A stretch of 64,000 nucleotides of DNA, taken from the NCBI RefSeq assembly GCF_012273015.1, contig NZ_CP050954.1, positions 2,954,001 to 3,018,000 on the forward strand. Reading direction: 5' to 3'. The notes under the pieces are model-generated. The model had not been told where the DNA came from. It made no database searches and saw only the letters and a list, made by a program, of their open reading frames with translations. A program made the translations under genes and the position numbers. Shown here piece by piece: positions 24,571 through 33,948 of the stretch (position 1 is the first letter of the stretch; each line of letters opens with the position of its first letter). The DNA comes from Hymenobacter sp. BT18 (GTDB lineage: Bacteria; Bacteroidota; Bacteroidia; Cytophagales; Hymenobacteraceae).

Positions 24571-26469
24571 TTACGCGCGGGGCAGGCTTACCTGCACGGT
24601 GGTACCCGTGCCAGGCACGCTGGCCACGTGCAGGCGGCCCTGCAGACGGGCCACGAAAGCCCGGCACAACACCAGCCCCAGCCCGGTGCCCGTACGGTTG
24701 TGGGCGGGCACCGGGGGCTGGGCCAGCGGAGCCATGAGCTGCTCTACCTGGGTGGCCGACATCCCGGCGCCAGTATCATGAACGCAGAAGACGATTTCCG
24801 TAGCCGAAGCCGCGAAGGCGCTTAGCGTAATGCTGCCGCCCACTGGGGTAAACTTGATGGCGTTGCCCGTGAGGTTGCGCAGAATCGTGCGCAGCATATT
24901 CCGGTCAACTTGGCTGTATAGCGGCGTGGCGGGCGCGTCTACCGTCAGTGTCAGGTTACGGGCGTGGGCCAGGGTGGAATAGATGCCGGCGCACTCTCGA
25001 AGCACTTCACCCGCTTCTACGGCTTCCAATTGGAGTTGTAGCTCCCCGCTTTGCATGACGGCCCAGTGCAGCAAGTTGTCCAGCAAATGATTGAGGCTGG
25101 AGGCCGACTGACGTACCAGGCCGGGTAGGTTGCGCAAGCCTTCCTGGTTGTTTTCCCGGTGGTAAAACTCGATGAGCTCCGCCACCCCCACGAAAGCAGT
25201 AACGGGGCCGCGCAAATCGTGCGCAACGATGGTATAGAGCCGGTCCTTGGCGGCGGCAAGGCGGGCTACCTGCGTCGTGGCACTATGCAAAGCCGCGTGG
25301 TTGCGGGCCAGCGCCTGCCGGCTACGGCGCAGCTGCCAGTAGAGAAGGCTCCCCCCGGCCAGCACTAGCCCCAAAGCACCAAGCCCGGCCAGCAGCAGCC
25401 GGTTGCGCGTGGTTTGCTCTTGGGTATGCTGGGTAAGCTGCACAATCTGCTGCTGTTTATCGCGCAGGGTGTAGCGGCTTTCCCAGGCTGCCAGGGTAGC
25501 CAGCTGCCGCCGTGCGTTTAGGCTGTCGTTCAGCGTCTGAAAGCGGGTCTGCCACTGGTAGGCCGTCGGGTATTGGCCAGCGGCCGCGTAGAGCTCGGCC
25601 AGCAAGTTGTAGGCCCCCAGCACCCGCTCCCGGTCGTGGCGGCTCTGCGACAACTCCCGGGCACGGTGGGCTTCCACTAGGCCCTGTCCGATGGCGTTCT
25701 GCTGCAGGTGCAGGGCCGCCAGCTCCAGCAGCGCCGCCGCTTCGTGGCGGGGGCGGTGGTTTTGGCGGGCCAGGTTGGCCGACTCCTGAAATTCCCGCAC
25801 GGCTACGGCTGGCTGCTGTTGCAGTGCCACTATACCTAAGTTCAGGTGATGTTTGATAGCGGCCTCCGGGTCCTGAATAGTCTTTGCCAGGGCGACGGCC
25901 TGTTCTCCCAGCCGCTCTCCCCGGCCCGGGTGGCCGGTTTCGAAAAGCAGGTCGCTGGCATTATTAAGGATAGCCACCTGAGTTTGGGGCCTTACGCCCG
26001 GCTGGCGAAGCACGCTTAGGGCCAACTGAAAATTGCTCCAGGCACTGGCTGTGTCGTTGCGGTAGTAGTGCAGTGCCCCGAGGCGGTTGTAAGTGGCCGC
26101 AAGACCATCAGCGTTTTGGGTGCGGCGAGCCAGCTGCAGAGCTTGGTCGTAGAGCTGGCGGGCTGTGAGGTAGTCGGCTACCGTAACGTAGCACCGGCCC
26201 AGGTTGTTGAGGGCCCGAACCTCGGCCGTGGGGCTTTGCTGCTTGCGGGCCAGCTGCAGATGTTGCTGGCCATACGCCAAGGCCCGGTTGACGTCGTACG
26301 GCTCCCAGGCCCAGCACAGCGAATCCAGGATCTGGAGCCGCCCCGGGGCGGCTGCTTGGGGCAGCTGGCTTTCCAGGCGGACTATGGTAGGGGTAGGGGC
26401 CTGGGCTGCGGCCGGTTCGGTCAGCATCGCAGCGCATAAGAAAACCGCCAAGGTACCGGACCAGCGCAC
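24571..26469 (-). CDS. TPR-containing sensor histidine kinase
   Basis: A membrane sensor kinase. With the GTG at 26469 it begins with a typical signal peptide ending PAAAQA; a TTG at 26577 would add 36 residues and overlap the previous gene. Tetratricopeptide repeats (about residues 60-320) lead to one membrane helix (LLLAGLGALGLVLAGGSLLYW). The HisKA box VAHDLRGP then carries the phosphoacceptor His417, and the HATPase domain has NLTGNAIKFTP, DTGAGM and GTGLGLVLC. No receiver domain and no adjacent response regulator are present, so it looks like an orphan kinase. The periplasmic TPR array suggests a protein or peptide ligand. It follows the membrane-protein gene closely. Confidence 0.9.
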   Translation of the reverse strand: MRWSGTLAVFLCAAMLTEPAAAQAPTPTIVRLESQLPQAAAPGRLQILDSLCWAWEPYDVNRALAYGQQHLQLARKQQSPTAEVRALNNLGRCYVTVADYLTARQLYDQALQLARRTQNADGLAATYNRLGALHYYRNDTASAWSNFQLALSVLRQPGVRPQTQVAILNNASDLLFETGHPGRGERLGEQAVALAKTIQDPEAAIKHHLNLGIVALQQQPAVAVREFQESANLARQNHRPRHEAAALLELAALHLQQNAIGQGLVEAHRARELSQSRHDRERVLGAYNLLAELYAAAGQYPTAYQWQTRFQTLNDSLNARRQLATLAAWESRYTLRDKQQQIVQLTQHTQEQTTRNRLLLAGLGALGLVLAGGSLLYWQLRRSRQALARNHAALHSATTQVARLAAAKDRLYTIVAHDLRGPVTAFVGVAELIEFYHRENNQEGLRNLPGLVRQSASSLNHLLDNLLHWAVMQSGELQLQLEAVEAGEVLRECAGIYSTLAHARNLTLTVDAPATPLYSQVDRNMLRTILRNLTGNAIKFTPVGGSITLSAFAASATEIVFCVHDTGAGMSATQVEQLMAPLAQPPVPAHNRTGTGLGLVLCRAFVARLQGRLHVASVPGTGTTVQVSLPRA

Positions 26470-26558
26470 CCCAACCCAACCAGCATCCCTGGGCGATACA
26501 GCAGACAAGGCAAAAACGGGAGAGGCTGGCAAGGCGAAGAGCAGTGGGAAGTAGAGCG

Positions 26559-27152
26559 TTAAAGCAAGCACCACCAACGCCGGTGCTGCTCCAGCTGGGT
26601 ATTGCGCAGGAACTCGGCTACAGGCCGAAGGTTAGTGAGCAAAGACGTCAGCGTCAGCACGTGGCCATCGGCCAAATGCAGCCGAAGGTAATTGTACTGA
26701 CTCCAAAAAAAGCGGCGGGAACGGCATTCCACCCACTCTACCCGTACTACCTGCTGGCGGGTAAACGGGATGAGGAGGTGGTTTTCGTATACCTCAAGCC
26801 GATTTTTCTTGGGCTCAAAAATCAAGCTGGTAGCTTGATTGCGCAAGTAGTACTGCCCATGGAGTACCAAGGCCGGGCCGGCAAAGCCCAGAATAACCGC
26901 CGCCAGCAGGCTCACCAGCAGAATATCGTAGCCGGAAAGCGGCGCCGCCAGCAGCCCCGCCCATACCAGCGGTCCGCCTACGGCTAGCGTAAGCAAGGGC
27001 CAGAACAAGAGCTGTAGCTGGCGGACCCAGGTGAGGTGGTAAGCGTTGCTGCGCCGCGTGAAGATTCCCGTCACGAAACGCAGCAGGAGCAGGGCGCCCA
27101 CCAGCACGGCACCTAACTCCAGCAGCTGGCGTACCAGGGGAAAAAGCTTCAT
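26559..27152 (-). CDS. Hypothetical membrane protein (between SelD and kinase genes)
   Basis: A roughly 197-residue protein from the ATG at 27152 (MKLFPLVRQLL). Two or three hydrophobic helices lie in the first 110 residues (ELGAVLVGALLLLRFV, LLFWPLLTLAVGGPLVWAG, ILLVSLLAAVILGFAG). A C-terminal soluble beta-rich region follows (SLIFEPKKNRLEVYENHLLIPF, LRLHLADGHVLTLTS), reminiscent of a PH-like or DNA-binding-free signalling domain. Family not recognised. It starts 4 bp after the selD stop and overlaps the long form of the kinase gene, so it is part of the same minus-strand run and may work with the kinase. Confidence 0.72.
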   Translation of the reverse strand: MKLFPLVRQLLELGAVLVGALLLLRFVTGIFTRRSNAYHLTWVRQLQLLFWPLLTLAVGGPLVWAGLLAAPLSGYDILLVSLLAAVILGFAGPALVLHGQYYLRNQATSLIFEPKKNRLEVYENHLLIPFTRQQVVRVEWVECRSRRFFWSQYNYLRLHLADGHVLTLTSLLTNLRPVAEFLRNTQLEQHRRWWCLL

Positions 27153-27156
27153 GCGC

Positions 27157-28212
27157 TTATCGCACCAAAATCCAGGGCTCGTTGGCCTGGTGCGGGCGCA
27201 GCGTGCCGAAGCTTTCCAAGGCCAGGCCATACTTGGCAAAAACGGCCTGTGCCGCCGCGCGCTCCGTCGGCTCCACGCACACCAGCAACCCCCCGGAAGT
27301 TTGCGGGTCGCAGAGCCACTGCCGCTGCTCTTCGGTTAGCGCCCCAATCTTGTGGCCGTAGGAGTCCCAGTTGCGCACGGTGCCGCCCGGAATGGCCTTC
27401 TGCTGACGGTAGATTTCCGCTTCCGGCAGCAAAGGCACCTTGGCAAAGTCGATTTCGGCGGTGAGGCCGCTGCCCTCGCAGACCTCAGAAAGGTGGCCCA
27501 GGAGCCCAAAGCCCGTCACGTCGGTCATGGCCCGTACCCCGGTCAACTGGCCCAGATCAGCCCCTATTTTGTTTAGCTGCATCATACTGAGGGGAGCAAT
27601 CTGCTCGTGCTCGGGTTGGAGCAGGCCGCGCTTCTGGGCCGTGGTGAGCATACCCACGCCCAGGGGCTTGGTGAGGTACAGCTCGCAACCCGCCGTGGCG
27701 GTGTCGTTGCGCTTCAGGTTCTCAATAGCCAGCAGGCCCGTTACGGCCAGCCCAAAAATAGGCTCGGGCGAGTCGATGCTGTGGCCGCCCGCCAGCGGAA
27801 TACCCGCCTCCAGGCAAATGCTGCGGCTGCCCTCAATCACGCGGCGGGCTACTTCCGGGGCTAGCTTATCGATGGGCCACCCCAGCACGGCAATGGCCAG
27901 CACCGGCCGGCCGCCCATGGCATACACGTCGGAAATGGCATTAGCGGAGGCAATACGACCAAAATCATACGCATCATCGACGATGGGCATGAAGAAGTCG
28001 GTAGTTGAAATAAGCGCTTGGCCTCCGCCGATATCGTACACGGCCGCGTCGTCGCGGGAGGAGTTGCCGACCAGCAGCTTGTCGTCGTGGGGCTGTGGGA
28101 TGCTGGTGTGCAGGATCTGGTCGAGCACCTTGGGGGCAATTTTGCAACCGCAGCCCGCGCCGTGGCTGTACTGGGTAAGGCGAATCAGGTCGGGGGTCGT
28201 TTCTGCGTTCAT
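27157..28212 (-). CDS. selD: Selenide, water dikinase (selenophosphate synthetase)
   Basis: Makes selenophosphate from selenide and ATP, the selenium donor for tRNA selenouridine and selenocysteine. The N-terminal [17 protein letters not shown] places the catalytic Cys21 and Lys24, as in the Escherichia coli enzyme; this is the cysteine form, not a selenocysteine form. AIRS-type ATP-binding core and [12 protein letters not shown] follow. ATG at 28212 (MNAETTPDL) is preferred over 28257 because it aligns with the family start. It lies 65 bp downstream of mnmH on the same strand, consistent with a selenium-tRNA modification operon. Confidence 0.96.
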   Translation of the reverse strand: MNAETTPDLIRLTQYSHGAGCGCKIAPKVLDQILHTSIPQPHDDKLLVGNSSRDDAAVYDIGGGQALISTTDFFMPIVDDAYDFGRIASANAISDVYAMGGRPVLAIAVLGWPIDKLAPEVARRVIEGSRSICLEAGIPLAGGHSIDSPEPIFGLAVTGLLAIENLKRNDTATAGCELYLTKPLGVGMLTTAQKRGLLQPEHEQIAPLSMMQLNKIGADLGQLTGVRAMTDVTGFGLLGHLSEVCEGSGLTAEIDFAKVPLLPEAEIYRQQKAIPGGTVRNWDSYGHKIGALTEEQRQWLCDPQTSGGLLVCVEPTERAAAQAVFAKYGLALESFGTLRPHQANEPWILVR

Positions 28213-28277
28213 GGTAGTTGAGCTGATGGTAGGGCCGGGAAAGGCCGGGCAAAGCAACCCGTCGGGTGGCTCCTTGG

Positions 28278-29309
28278 TTATTCGGGCTGTTTGGCTAAAG
28301 ACGCCTGCATGGCCTGCAGCACCAGTCCGGCATTTACGGTGGCGTCGCAGGTGTCGGATGGCACCCGCACAAACGCGCGGTTGCCTAGGCTATGGGTATA
28401 AGTCTTGTCGTAATAGTCGAGCACGAGGCTCACCATTTTCTCCATATCATCTTCAGCAATGGCGGCCAACGCTTCCTTGGTGGCCAGTCCGCCCAGCCTT
28501 TTCCGGATACGCAGAATAGCGGAAGCCAGGGCCCCGGCATCCTGGCGGCCATACTCCTCAGCCAGCTTGCGCACCCGCACCGGCCGCGGAATTTCTAGTA
28601 GAATCAGTGGTGCCTGCTGCAGCTGCCCAAAAAAGGGCGTAGGCAAGTGCAGGCTGCCAATGGTGCGGCTTTCATCCTCCAACCAAGTGGGCCCGGTGGT
28701 TGGGAGCTGGGCCAAGTGCCAGGCAAGATCATTCTCAAACTGCTCCTGCGTGGGCTGGGCCGGCTGCCCAATGCTCCCGAAAGCCGACCCTTTGTGGCAG
28801 GCCAGGCCTTCGAGGTCGAGTACCGGTTGGGCCAGTTGCCGCAGCGCGTGCAGCACATCCGTCTTGCCGGAGCCCGTGAGGCCACCCAGCACCACCAAAG
28901 GGTGGGGGCGCGCCAACTCCGCCAAAACGAAGTGGCGGTAGTCTTTGTAGCCTTTGTTGAGCAGCTGCACCTGAAAGCCCCCCAACTCCAGCAGCCACTG
29001 CACCGCCCCACTGCGCATCCCGCCCCGCCAGCAGTGCAGGCGTACCTCTTTGCCGGGGGCAAGTTTCTGCGCCTGCTGCACCATGCGGCTCATCTTCGGG
29101 CCAAACAAATCCAGCCCCAGCAGCACGGCGCGGTCCTGGCTTATCTGCTTGTAGGTAGTGCCAATGCGGGCGCGCTCCTCGTCCGAGAACAAAGGGAAGC
29201 TCACGGCGCCGGGGATGTGGCCCTGAGCATACTCCTGCGGCGCCCGTACATCCAGGATGGGGGCGGTAGCCGGACCCTGCAAAAATTCTTCGATGGATAA
29301 ACGAGGCAT
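28278..29309 (-). CDS. mnmH: tRNA 2-selenouridine synthase (MnmH/SelU)
   Basis: Replaces sulfur by selenium at the wobble 2-thiouridine of certain tRNAs, using geranyl diphosphate and selenophosphate. The N-terminal rhodanese domain (residues 8-120) carries the active-site Cys93 in [13 protein letters not shown]-loop module follows with GGLTGSGKT at 142-150. The 343-residue length matches the family. Directly upstream of selD, its selenium donor enzyme. No SelA or SelB is visible here, so in this window the selenium trait is confined to tRNA modification. ATG at 29309. Confidence 0.95.
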   Translation of the reverse strand: MPRLSIEEFLQGPATAPILDVRAPQEYAQGHIPGAVSFPLFSDEERARIGTTYKQISQDRAVLLGLDLFGPKMSRMVQQAQKLAPGKEVRLHCWRGGMRSGAVQWLLELGGFQVQLLNKGYKDYRHFVLAELARPHPLVVLGGLTGSGKTDVLHALRQLAQPVLDLEGLACHKGSAFGSIGQPAQPTQEQFENDLAWHLAQLPTTGPTWLEDESRTIGSLHLPTPFFGQLQQAPLILLEIPRPVRVRKLAEEYGRQDAGALASAILRIRKRLGGLATKEALAAIAEDDMEKMVSLVLDYYDKTYTHSLGNRAFVRVPSDTCDATVNAGLVLQAMQASLAKQPE

Positions 29310-29397
29310 GGGTTCTTACGGGAGCAGCGGGCAGGAGAAGTGGATGCACGCCAACCGCTAGCTGGTCAGTACGCGTTCCGGGCGGGTAGCGCTGGGG

Positions 29398-30114
29398 TTA
29401 GGAAACAAGCTGCCGCCGGTACAACTGAATGGTATTCTCCAGGCCCAGGTACAAGGCGTCGCATACCAGGGCGTGCCCGATGCTTACTTCCGCCAGGCCG
29501 GGTAGCTGCTGGTGCAGGTAAGCGAGGTTGTCGAGGTCGAGGTCGTGGCCGGCATTTACGCCCAGGCCCAGCTCCTGGGCCAGGGCCGCAGCGGCACGGT
29601 AGGGGGCCACGGCGGCTTCGCGGTCAGCAGCATAGCCGCTGGCGTAGGCTTCGGTGTAGAGCTCTATCCGGTCGGTGCCGGTGCCCAGGGCGGCTTTTAC
29701 CATGGCCAGGTCGGGGTCGAGGAAAATGCTGACGCGGCACCCCAATGATTTAAGCTCCTGCACTACGCCCAGCAGGTACACCTGGTGCTTGATGGTGTCC
29801 CAGCCCGCATTGGAGGTAATAGCGTCGGGCGCGTCCGGCACCAGCGTTACCTGCTCGGGGCGCACCTCGCGCACCAGGTCCAGGAAGTCCGGGGTAGGGT
29901 TACCTTCGATGTTGAACTCGGTGGTGACAAGGGCTTTCAGGTCGCGCACGTCCTGGTAGCGGATATGCCGCTCATCGGGGCGTGGATGCACCGTGATGCC
30001 CTGGGCCCCGAACCGCTCACAGTCCTGGGCCACCTGCAGCACGTTGGGGCGGTTGTGGCCGCGGGCGTTCCGTAGCGTGGCTATTTTATTTATGTTTACG
30101 CTAAGCTTGGTCAT
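29398..30114 (-). CDS. pdxJ: Pyridoxine 5'-phosphate synthase
   Basis: Condenses 1-deoxyxylulose 5-phosphate with 3-amino-2-oxopropyl phosphate to give PNP in DXP-dependent vitamin B6 synthesis. The TIM barrel begins [18 protein letters not shown], and [19 protein letters not shown] supplies phosphate- and substrate-binding residues. [15 protein letters not shown] near the C-terminus is the conserved strand-loop. The ATG at 30114 ([10 protein letters not shown]) gives 238 residues, as expected; the longer frame to 30222 runs into the divergent gene. Divergent from the membrane-protein gene at 30197. Confidence 0.95.
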   Translation of the reverse strand: MTKLSVNINKIATLRNARGHNRPNVLQVAQDCERFGAQGITVHPRPDERHIRYQDVRDLKALVTTEFNIEGNPTPDFLDLVREVRPEQVTLVPDAPDAITSNAGWDTIKHQVYLLGVVQELKSLGCRVSIFLDPDLAMVKAALGTGTDRIELYTEAYASGYAADREAAVAPYRAAAALAQELGLGVNAGHDLDLDNLAYLHQQLPGLAEVSIGHALVCDALYLGLENTIQLYRRQLVS

Positions 30115-30196
30115 ATGCAAAAGCGGCGCTGAGGGTGAGTAGGTGCTCAAAGATACGTAGCTCCAACAGCGTTGGCCGATTTTAGTTGAGGTAGCC

Positions 30197-31252
30197 ATGG
30201 TCGTCCGACTTCCCGTTTCCACGCGGCCCGCGCTGGGGTTTGGCTTGTTGCTGCTGGCGGTTACCGGCCTGGAGTGGCTGGTAGTGCAACAGCCCGTGTT
30301 CCGGCAGCTGCCCCTGCTGCCGGCAGCCGTGAGTTTCGATGTGCTGGTGGGGCTGCCTATCTTGTTTTACCTGCTGGTGGTGCGTTCCTACCGGCTGCCA
30401 ATAAGCACCATGGCGGTGGCCTTCACTGCCGCTGTGGCTTTGGGCTACTGGCTTATTCCGGGGCCACAGCAGCAGTATGTGCAGTGGGCAGGACAGGTGT
30501 TAGGAGCTCTGGAGGTGCTGATGGTTGCGCTGCTGCTGCTGAACCTGCGGCGGCTGCAGTTGGCTTATCGTACCGCCTGCCTGCATATTCCGGAGGTGGC
30601 AGATCGGCTCACGGCGGCTTTCCGGCAGGTGTTCGGCCGGCCGCTGGCGCCGTTGGTGTTCGAGCTGCTCGTGTGCTACTACGCGCTGTTGAGCTGGCGG
30701 AGCCGGCCGGCAGTAACTACCGGCAGCCGCGCATATTCCAGCTACCGGGATTCGGCCTTCACGGCGTACGTGGGCACGGTCATGCTACTGTCGGTGGTCG
30801 AAATGGGCGCACTGCATTTGCTGCTGCTGCGCTGGAGCTCTGTGGTGGCCGGGGTGCTTCTGGTGCTGCACCTGTATGGACTGCTGCTGTTGCTGGCGCA
30901 CGCCCGGGCGGTACGGCTGCTGCCAATACAGCTGACGGCCGACCACGAACTGATAGCGCGGGTGGGCTTTTGTTGGACGGCGCGTTTGCCCCGGGCAACG
31001 CTGGCGGCGGCGCGGCGGCTATCCGACGCCCCAGCGCCGGTGCCGGGCCGGCTGAATTTGGCTCGGCCGCTGCTCACGCCGCCCAATGTGCTGGTAGTGC
31101 TTACTGCGCCCCAGGTTTTCAACGGACCCTATGGCCTGCGCCGGGTTGCCCGGGAGCTGGCGCTCTACGTAGACGATGCTGCCGGCCTGCTAACGGAGTT
31201 GGCCCTGCCCGAAAACCCGGCCGACGGCCCTGTATTCGGGAATAACCCGTAA
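30197..31252 (+). CDS. Hypothetical polytopic membrane protein
   Basis: A 351-residue protein with about seven hydrophobic stretches between residues 12 and 240, including [30 protein letters not shown] and [17 protein letters not shown] cytoplasmic-looking tail (about 245-351) contains [17 protein letters not shown]. The family is not recognised. The other long reading frame over the same DNA (30274-31245) is Ala/Gly-rich without membrane logic and is rejected. ATG at 30197. Divergent from pdxJ with a short shared promoter region, followed by the YqeY gene after 28 bp. Confidence 0.7.
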   Translation: MVVRLPVSTRPALGFGLLLLAVTGLEWLVVQQPVFRQLPLLPAAVSFDVLVGLPILFYLLVVRSYRLPISTMAVAFTAAVALGYWLIPGPQQQYVQWAGQVLGALEVLMVALLLLNLRRLQLAYRTACLHIPEVADRLTAAFRQVFGRPLAPLVFELLVCYYALLSWRSRPAVTTGSRAYSSYRDSAFTAYVGTVMLLSVVEMGALHLLLLRWSSVVAGVLLVLHLYGLLLLLAHARAVRLLPIQLTADHELIARVGFCWTARLPRATLAAARRLSDAPAPVPGRLNLARPLLTPPNVLVVLTAPQVFNGPYGLRRVARELALYVDDAAGLLTELALPENPADGPVFGNNP

Positions 31253-31280
31253 TCTTGTAGATTCCTTTATTTCCCAACCC

Positions 31281-31745
31281 ATGGCTCTGAAAGAAACCAT
31301 CGACGCCGATATCAAACAGGCCATGCTGGCCAAAGACAAAGTACGTCTGACCACCCTGCGCAGCATCAAGTCCCAGATTCTGCTGGCCGAAACGGCCGAA
31401 GGTCAGCACGGGGCAGCCCTCTCGCCCGATGCCGAAATCAAGCTCCTGACCAAGCAGGCCAAGCAGCGCCGCGAGGCCGCCGAAACCTACAACAAACAGT
31501 TCCGCTCCGATCTGGAGGAAGTAGAACTGGCCGAACTGGCCATCATTGAAGAATACTTGCCCAAGCAGCTCTCGGAGGCTGATCTGGTAGAGAAGCTGGT
31601 CGCCATTATCCAGCGCGTGGGAGCTACTGGCCCATCGGACCTGGGCAAGGTAATGGGTGTTGCCGCCCGGGAGCTGTCGGGTCAGGCCGATGGCCGCATG
31701 ATTTCCCAGGTGGTCAACAACCTGCTAAACAACACGAATGTGTAA
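31281..31745 (+). CDS. GatB/YqeY domain-containing protein
   Basis: A 154-residue cytoplasmic protein made solely of the YqeY domain, the tRNA-binding tail region found in GatB. The start ALKETIDADIKQAMLAKDKVRLTTLR and the later LPKQLSEADLVEKLVAII, GKVMGVAARELSGQADGRMIS are family hallmarks. Stand-alone YqeY proteins are thought to act in tRNA or amidotransferase contexts, but no specific function is proven. ATG at 31281. A 33-bp imperfect inverted repeat follows the stop. Confidence 0.92.
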   Translation: MALKETIDADIKQAMLAKDKVRLTTLRSIKSQILLAETAEGQHGAALSPDAEIKLLTKQAKQRREAAETYNKQFRSDLEEVELAELAIIEEYLPKQLSEADLVEKLVAIIQRVGATGPSDLGKVMGVAARELSGQADGRMISQVVNNLLNNTNV

Positions 31746-31748
31746 GTT

Positions 31749-31834
31749 GCTAAGGTGGAAAATGGGCTGATGTGCTAATGCAGGCTACTCAATGTCAGAA
31801 GGCATTAGCACACCAGCCCATTTTCCTCCTTAGC
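31749..31834. repeat. 33-bp imperfect inverted repeat between yqeY-like and cvpA-like genes
   Basis: The arms 31749-31781 and 31802-31834 are inverted copies with two mismatches, separated by 20 nt. They are built from short reiterated words such as gctaatg and gctgatg. The repeat starts 3 bp after the yqeY-like stop. It would form a long RNA hairpin that could end transcription or protect the 3' end. Confidence 0.75.
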
Positions 31835-31875
31835 GAAGCCTAGCACATTTCCCCACGTTCGCACATTAACTAAAG

Positions 31876-32397
31876 ATGTCTGCTTTCGACATTCTCTTGC
31901 TGATTCCGCTGGGAGTAGGAGCTGTGAAAGGCTACCGGCGTGGGCTGGTGTTGGAAGTGGCTTCGCTGCTGGCCTTCGTGCTGGGGGCTATTGGGGGGCT
32001 TTTGCTCTTGCAGGACGCCATTCCGTTGGTGCGACACTACGTAGGGGAGGCCTTTGGTATGCTGCCGCTGGTATCGTTTCTGCTGGTGTTTGTGCTCATC
32101 GTATGGGGTGTTCACCTGCTCGGGACATTTATCAAAACGGCCGTACACCTTACGCCTCTGGGAATGCTCGATAATATTTTGGGCGGTACGGCCGGGGTGC
32201 TAAAGTGGTTGTTGGGCTTGAGCCTGCTTTTGCACGGGGTGGGGCTGGCCGGTTTGTCGGTGCTTTCGCCTGGGCTTGTTGCCGACTCGGAGGTGCTGCC
32301 CCTGGTGCAGGAAGCAACGCCATTCGCCCTGCAAGTGGTAGGGTTGGTGCTGCCCTTTGCCAGCGACCTGCTCGAAAAGCTCCGGGGCGTATTCTGA
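31876..32397 (+). CDS. CvpA family membrane protein
   Basis: A 173-residue inner-membrane protein of the CvpA/colicin V production family with four hydrophobic helices. The start SAFDILLLIPLGVGAVKGYRRGLVLEV is the family's first helix with its conserved KGYRRG turn. The segment HLTPLGMLDNILGGTAGVLKW is the conserved third-helix region. Despite the name, the family is housekeeping-like and linked to envelope processes, not to bacteriocin export. ATG at 31876. It precedes the pabA/trpG-like gene by 58 bp and may be cotranscribed with it. Confidence 0.9.
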   Translation: MSAFDILLLIPLGVGAVKGYRRGLVLEVASLLAFVLGAIGGLLLLQDAIPLVRHYVGEAFGMLPLVSFLLVFVLIVWGVHLLGTFIKTAVHLTPLGMLDNILGGTAGVLKWLLGLSLLLHGVGLAGLSVLSPGLVADSEVLPLVQEATPFALQVVGLVLPFASDLLEKLRGVF

Positions 32398-32455
32398 ACG
32401 AAGGCATGGCTCATTATTAAATGGTTGCCTGAGTCGCTATCCGGCCATTAAAGCC

Positions 32456-33088
32456 ATGCGTTTACTTCTGCTAGACAACTTCGACTCCTTCACCTTCAAC
32501 CTGCTCGACTACTTGCAGCAGCTGGGGGCAGAGGTGTACGTAGTGCGCAACAACGTAGGCCTGGAGGAGCTGGAAAAGCAGCCGTTCGACGGCATCGTGT
32601 TGTCGCCGGGACCGGGGACCCCAGCGGCGGCGGGCAGTATGCCGGCCGTTATTGCCCGGTACCATGCGCACGTCCCCATGCTGGGCGTTTGTCTGGGGCA
32701 TCAGGCGTTGGGGGAGTATTTCGGGGCCGAGCTCGGGCGCGGTGTCCGGCCCATGCACGGGAAAGTCTCGGATATTATACTCACGGACGCTGCCGAGCCG
32801 TTATGGACGGGGCTGCCGCCGCAGATACCCGTCACGCGCTATCATTCTTTGGTGCTGCGGCAGCTGCCGCCGGCTCTGGTGCCCCTGGCGTATACCGCGG
32901 ATGCAGCAGGAGAGCTGATGGCCTTCCGGCACCGCGAACTGCCCCTCTACGGCGTGCAGTTTCACCCGGAGGCCTTGCTGACCACCCACGGCCTGGCTAT
33001 CCTTCGCAATTGGGTCAAGTATTGTATCATTGCAACGAACCGGCCCCGCCCGGGCTTCAGTTCTCCCGCCGATGGAATTGCAGATTAA
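32456..33088 (+). CDS. Aminodeoxychorismate/anthranilate synthase component II (glutamine amidotransferase)
   Basis: A class I glutamine amidotransferase that supplies ammonia to the chorismate-using partner of folate (PabB) or tryptophan (TrpE) synthesis. The ATG at 32456 begins MRLLLLDNFDSFTFNL. The catalytic Cys79 sits in GVCLGHQ, and the His/Glu pair lies in QFHPEALL. It is 210 residues. No trpE, pabB or trp genes lie nearby, so PabA versus TrpG cannot be decided; one protein may serve both. Its 3' end overlaps the start of the hydrolase gene by 17 bp. Confidence 0.9.
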   Translation: MRLLLLDNFDSFTFNLLDYLQQLGAEVYVVRNNVGLEELEKQPFDGIVLSPGPGTPAAAGSMPAVIARYHAHVPMLGVCLGHQALGEYFGAELGRGVRPMHGKVSDIILTDAAEPLWTGLPPQIPVTRYHSLVLRQLPPALVPLAYTADAAGELMAFRHRELPLYGVQFHPEALLTTHGLAILRNWVKYCIIATNRPRPGFSSPADGIAD

Positions 33089-33854
33089 GGAACACAACGG
33101 ATATCAGTATATAGACGAAGGCACGGGCGACGTGCTGCTGCTGCTGCATGGCCTCTTCGGTGCCCTCAGCAACTGGCAGGACGTGGTAGCCACCTTTCGG
33201 GAGCAGTATCGGGTAGTTATACCGCTGCTGCCCATTTATGACATGCCTCTGCTTAGCGCCGACGTGCCCGGACTGGTGAAGTTTGTGGAGCGCTTCGTGG
33301 CCGAGGTGGTCGTGCCCGGTCCCTACACAGTGCTTGGCAACTCGCTGGGTGGGCACATTGCCTTGGTGTACACGCTGCGCAACCCGCGGCAGGTAAGCCG
33401 GCTGGTACTTACCGGCAGCAGTGGCTTGTTTGAGGATTCGATGGGTGGCTCCTTCCCCAAGCGGGGCAACTATGGTTTCGTGCAGGAGCGGGTAGCCTAC
33501 ACTTTCTACGACCCGGCCGTGGCTACCAAAGAGCTGGTTGACGAGGTGTTCAGCATTACTAACTCCAACGCTAAGTGCCTGCGTATCATTAACATCGCCC
33601 GCTCGGCCCAGCGGCACAACATGGCCAGGGACCTGGGCAAAATCCGCGTGCCCACGCTGCTGATATGGGGCCTCAACGACACCATCACGCCCCCGCTGGT
33701 TGCTCACGAGTTCAACCGGCTCCTGCCCCAGTCGGAGTTGTACTTTCTCGACCATTGCGGCCACGCCCCCATGATGGAACGGCCCGGCCCATTCAATGCC
33801 CGCCTGCAGCAGTTCCTGCGGCGCACGGCTTCCCAGCCGGTAGCTGCCCGCTAA
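33072..33854 (+). CDS. Alpha/beta hydrolase
   Basis: An alpha/beta-fold hydrolase of 260 residues from the ATG at 33072 (MELQIKEHNGYQYID). Oxyanion loop LLLHGLFGALSNWQD, nucleophile elbow GNSLGGH (Ser in the GxSxG turn near residue 95), Asp in GLNDTITPP, and His in DHCGHAPMMERP. It starts inside the 3' end of the amidotransferase gene (17-bp overlap), which suggests coupled translation. The sequence resembles Bacteroidetes proteins often found next to CBS and NAD kinase genes, as here. The substrate is unknown. Confidence 0.88.
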   Translation: MELQIKEHNGYQYIDEGTGDVLLLLHGLFGALSNWQDVVATFREQYRVVIPLLPIYDMPLLSADVPGLVKFVERFVAEVVVPGPYTVLGNSLGGHIALVYTLRNPRQVSRLVLTGSSGLFEDSMGGSFPKRGNYGFVQERVAYTFYDPAVATKELVDEVFSITNSNAKCLRIINIARSAQRHNMARDLGKIRVPTLLIWGLNDTITPPLVAHEFNRLLPQSELYFLDHCGHAPMMERPGPFNARLQQFLRRTASQPVAAR

Positions 33855-33948
33855 ACGGGTTACTTTCTGCTCACTCCGCGAACAAAGAAAAGGGCGCAGC
33901 GTTTGTGTCTCGGCGGCATAGCCGTTAACTTCCGCTTCTTAGTACCTA

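Noticed and set aside
30274-31245. Alternative 323-codon plus-strand frame inside the membrane-protein gene
   Set aside because: Ala/Gly-rich with no coherent hydrophobic pattern, whereas the frame at 30197-31252 gives a regular series of membrane helices.
31876-32397. CvpA-family gene as part of a colicin or bacteriocin system
   Set aside because: CvpA homologues are widespread housekeeping-type membrane proteins; the putative bacteriocin module is 26 kb away and unrelated.
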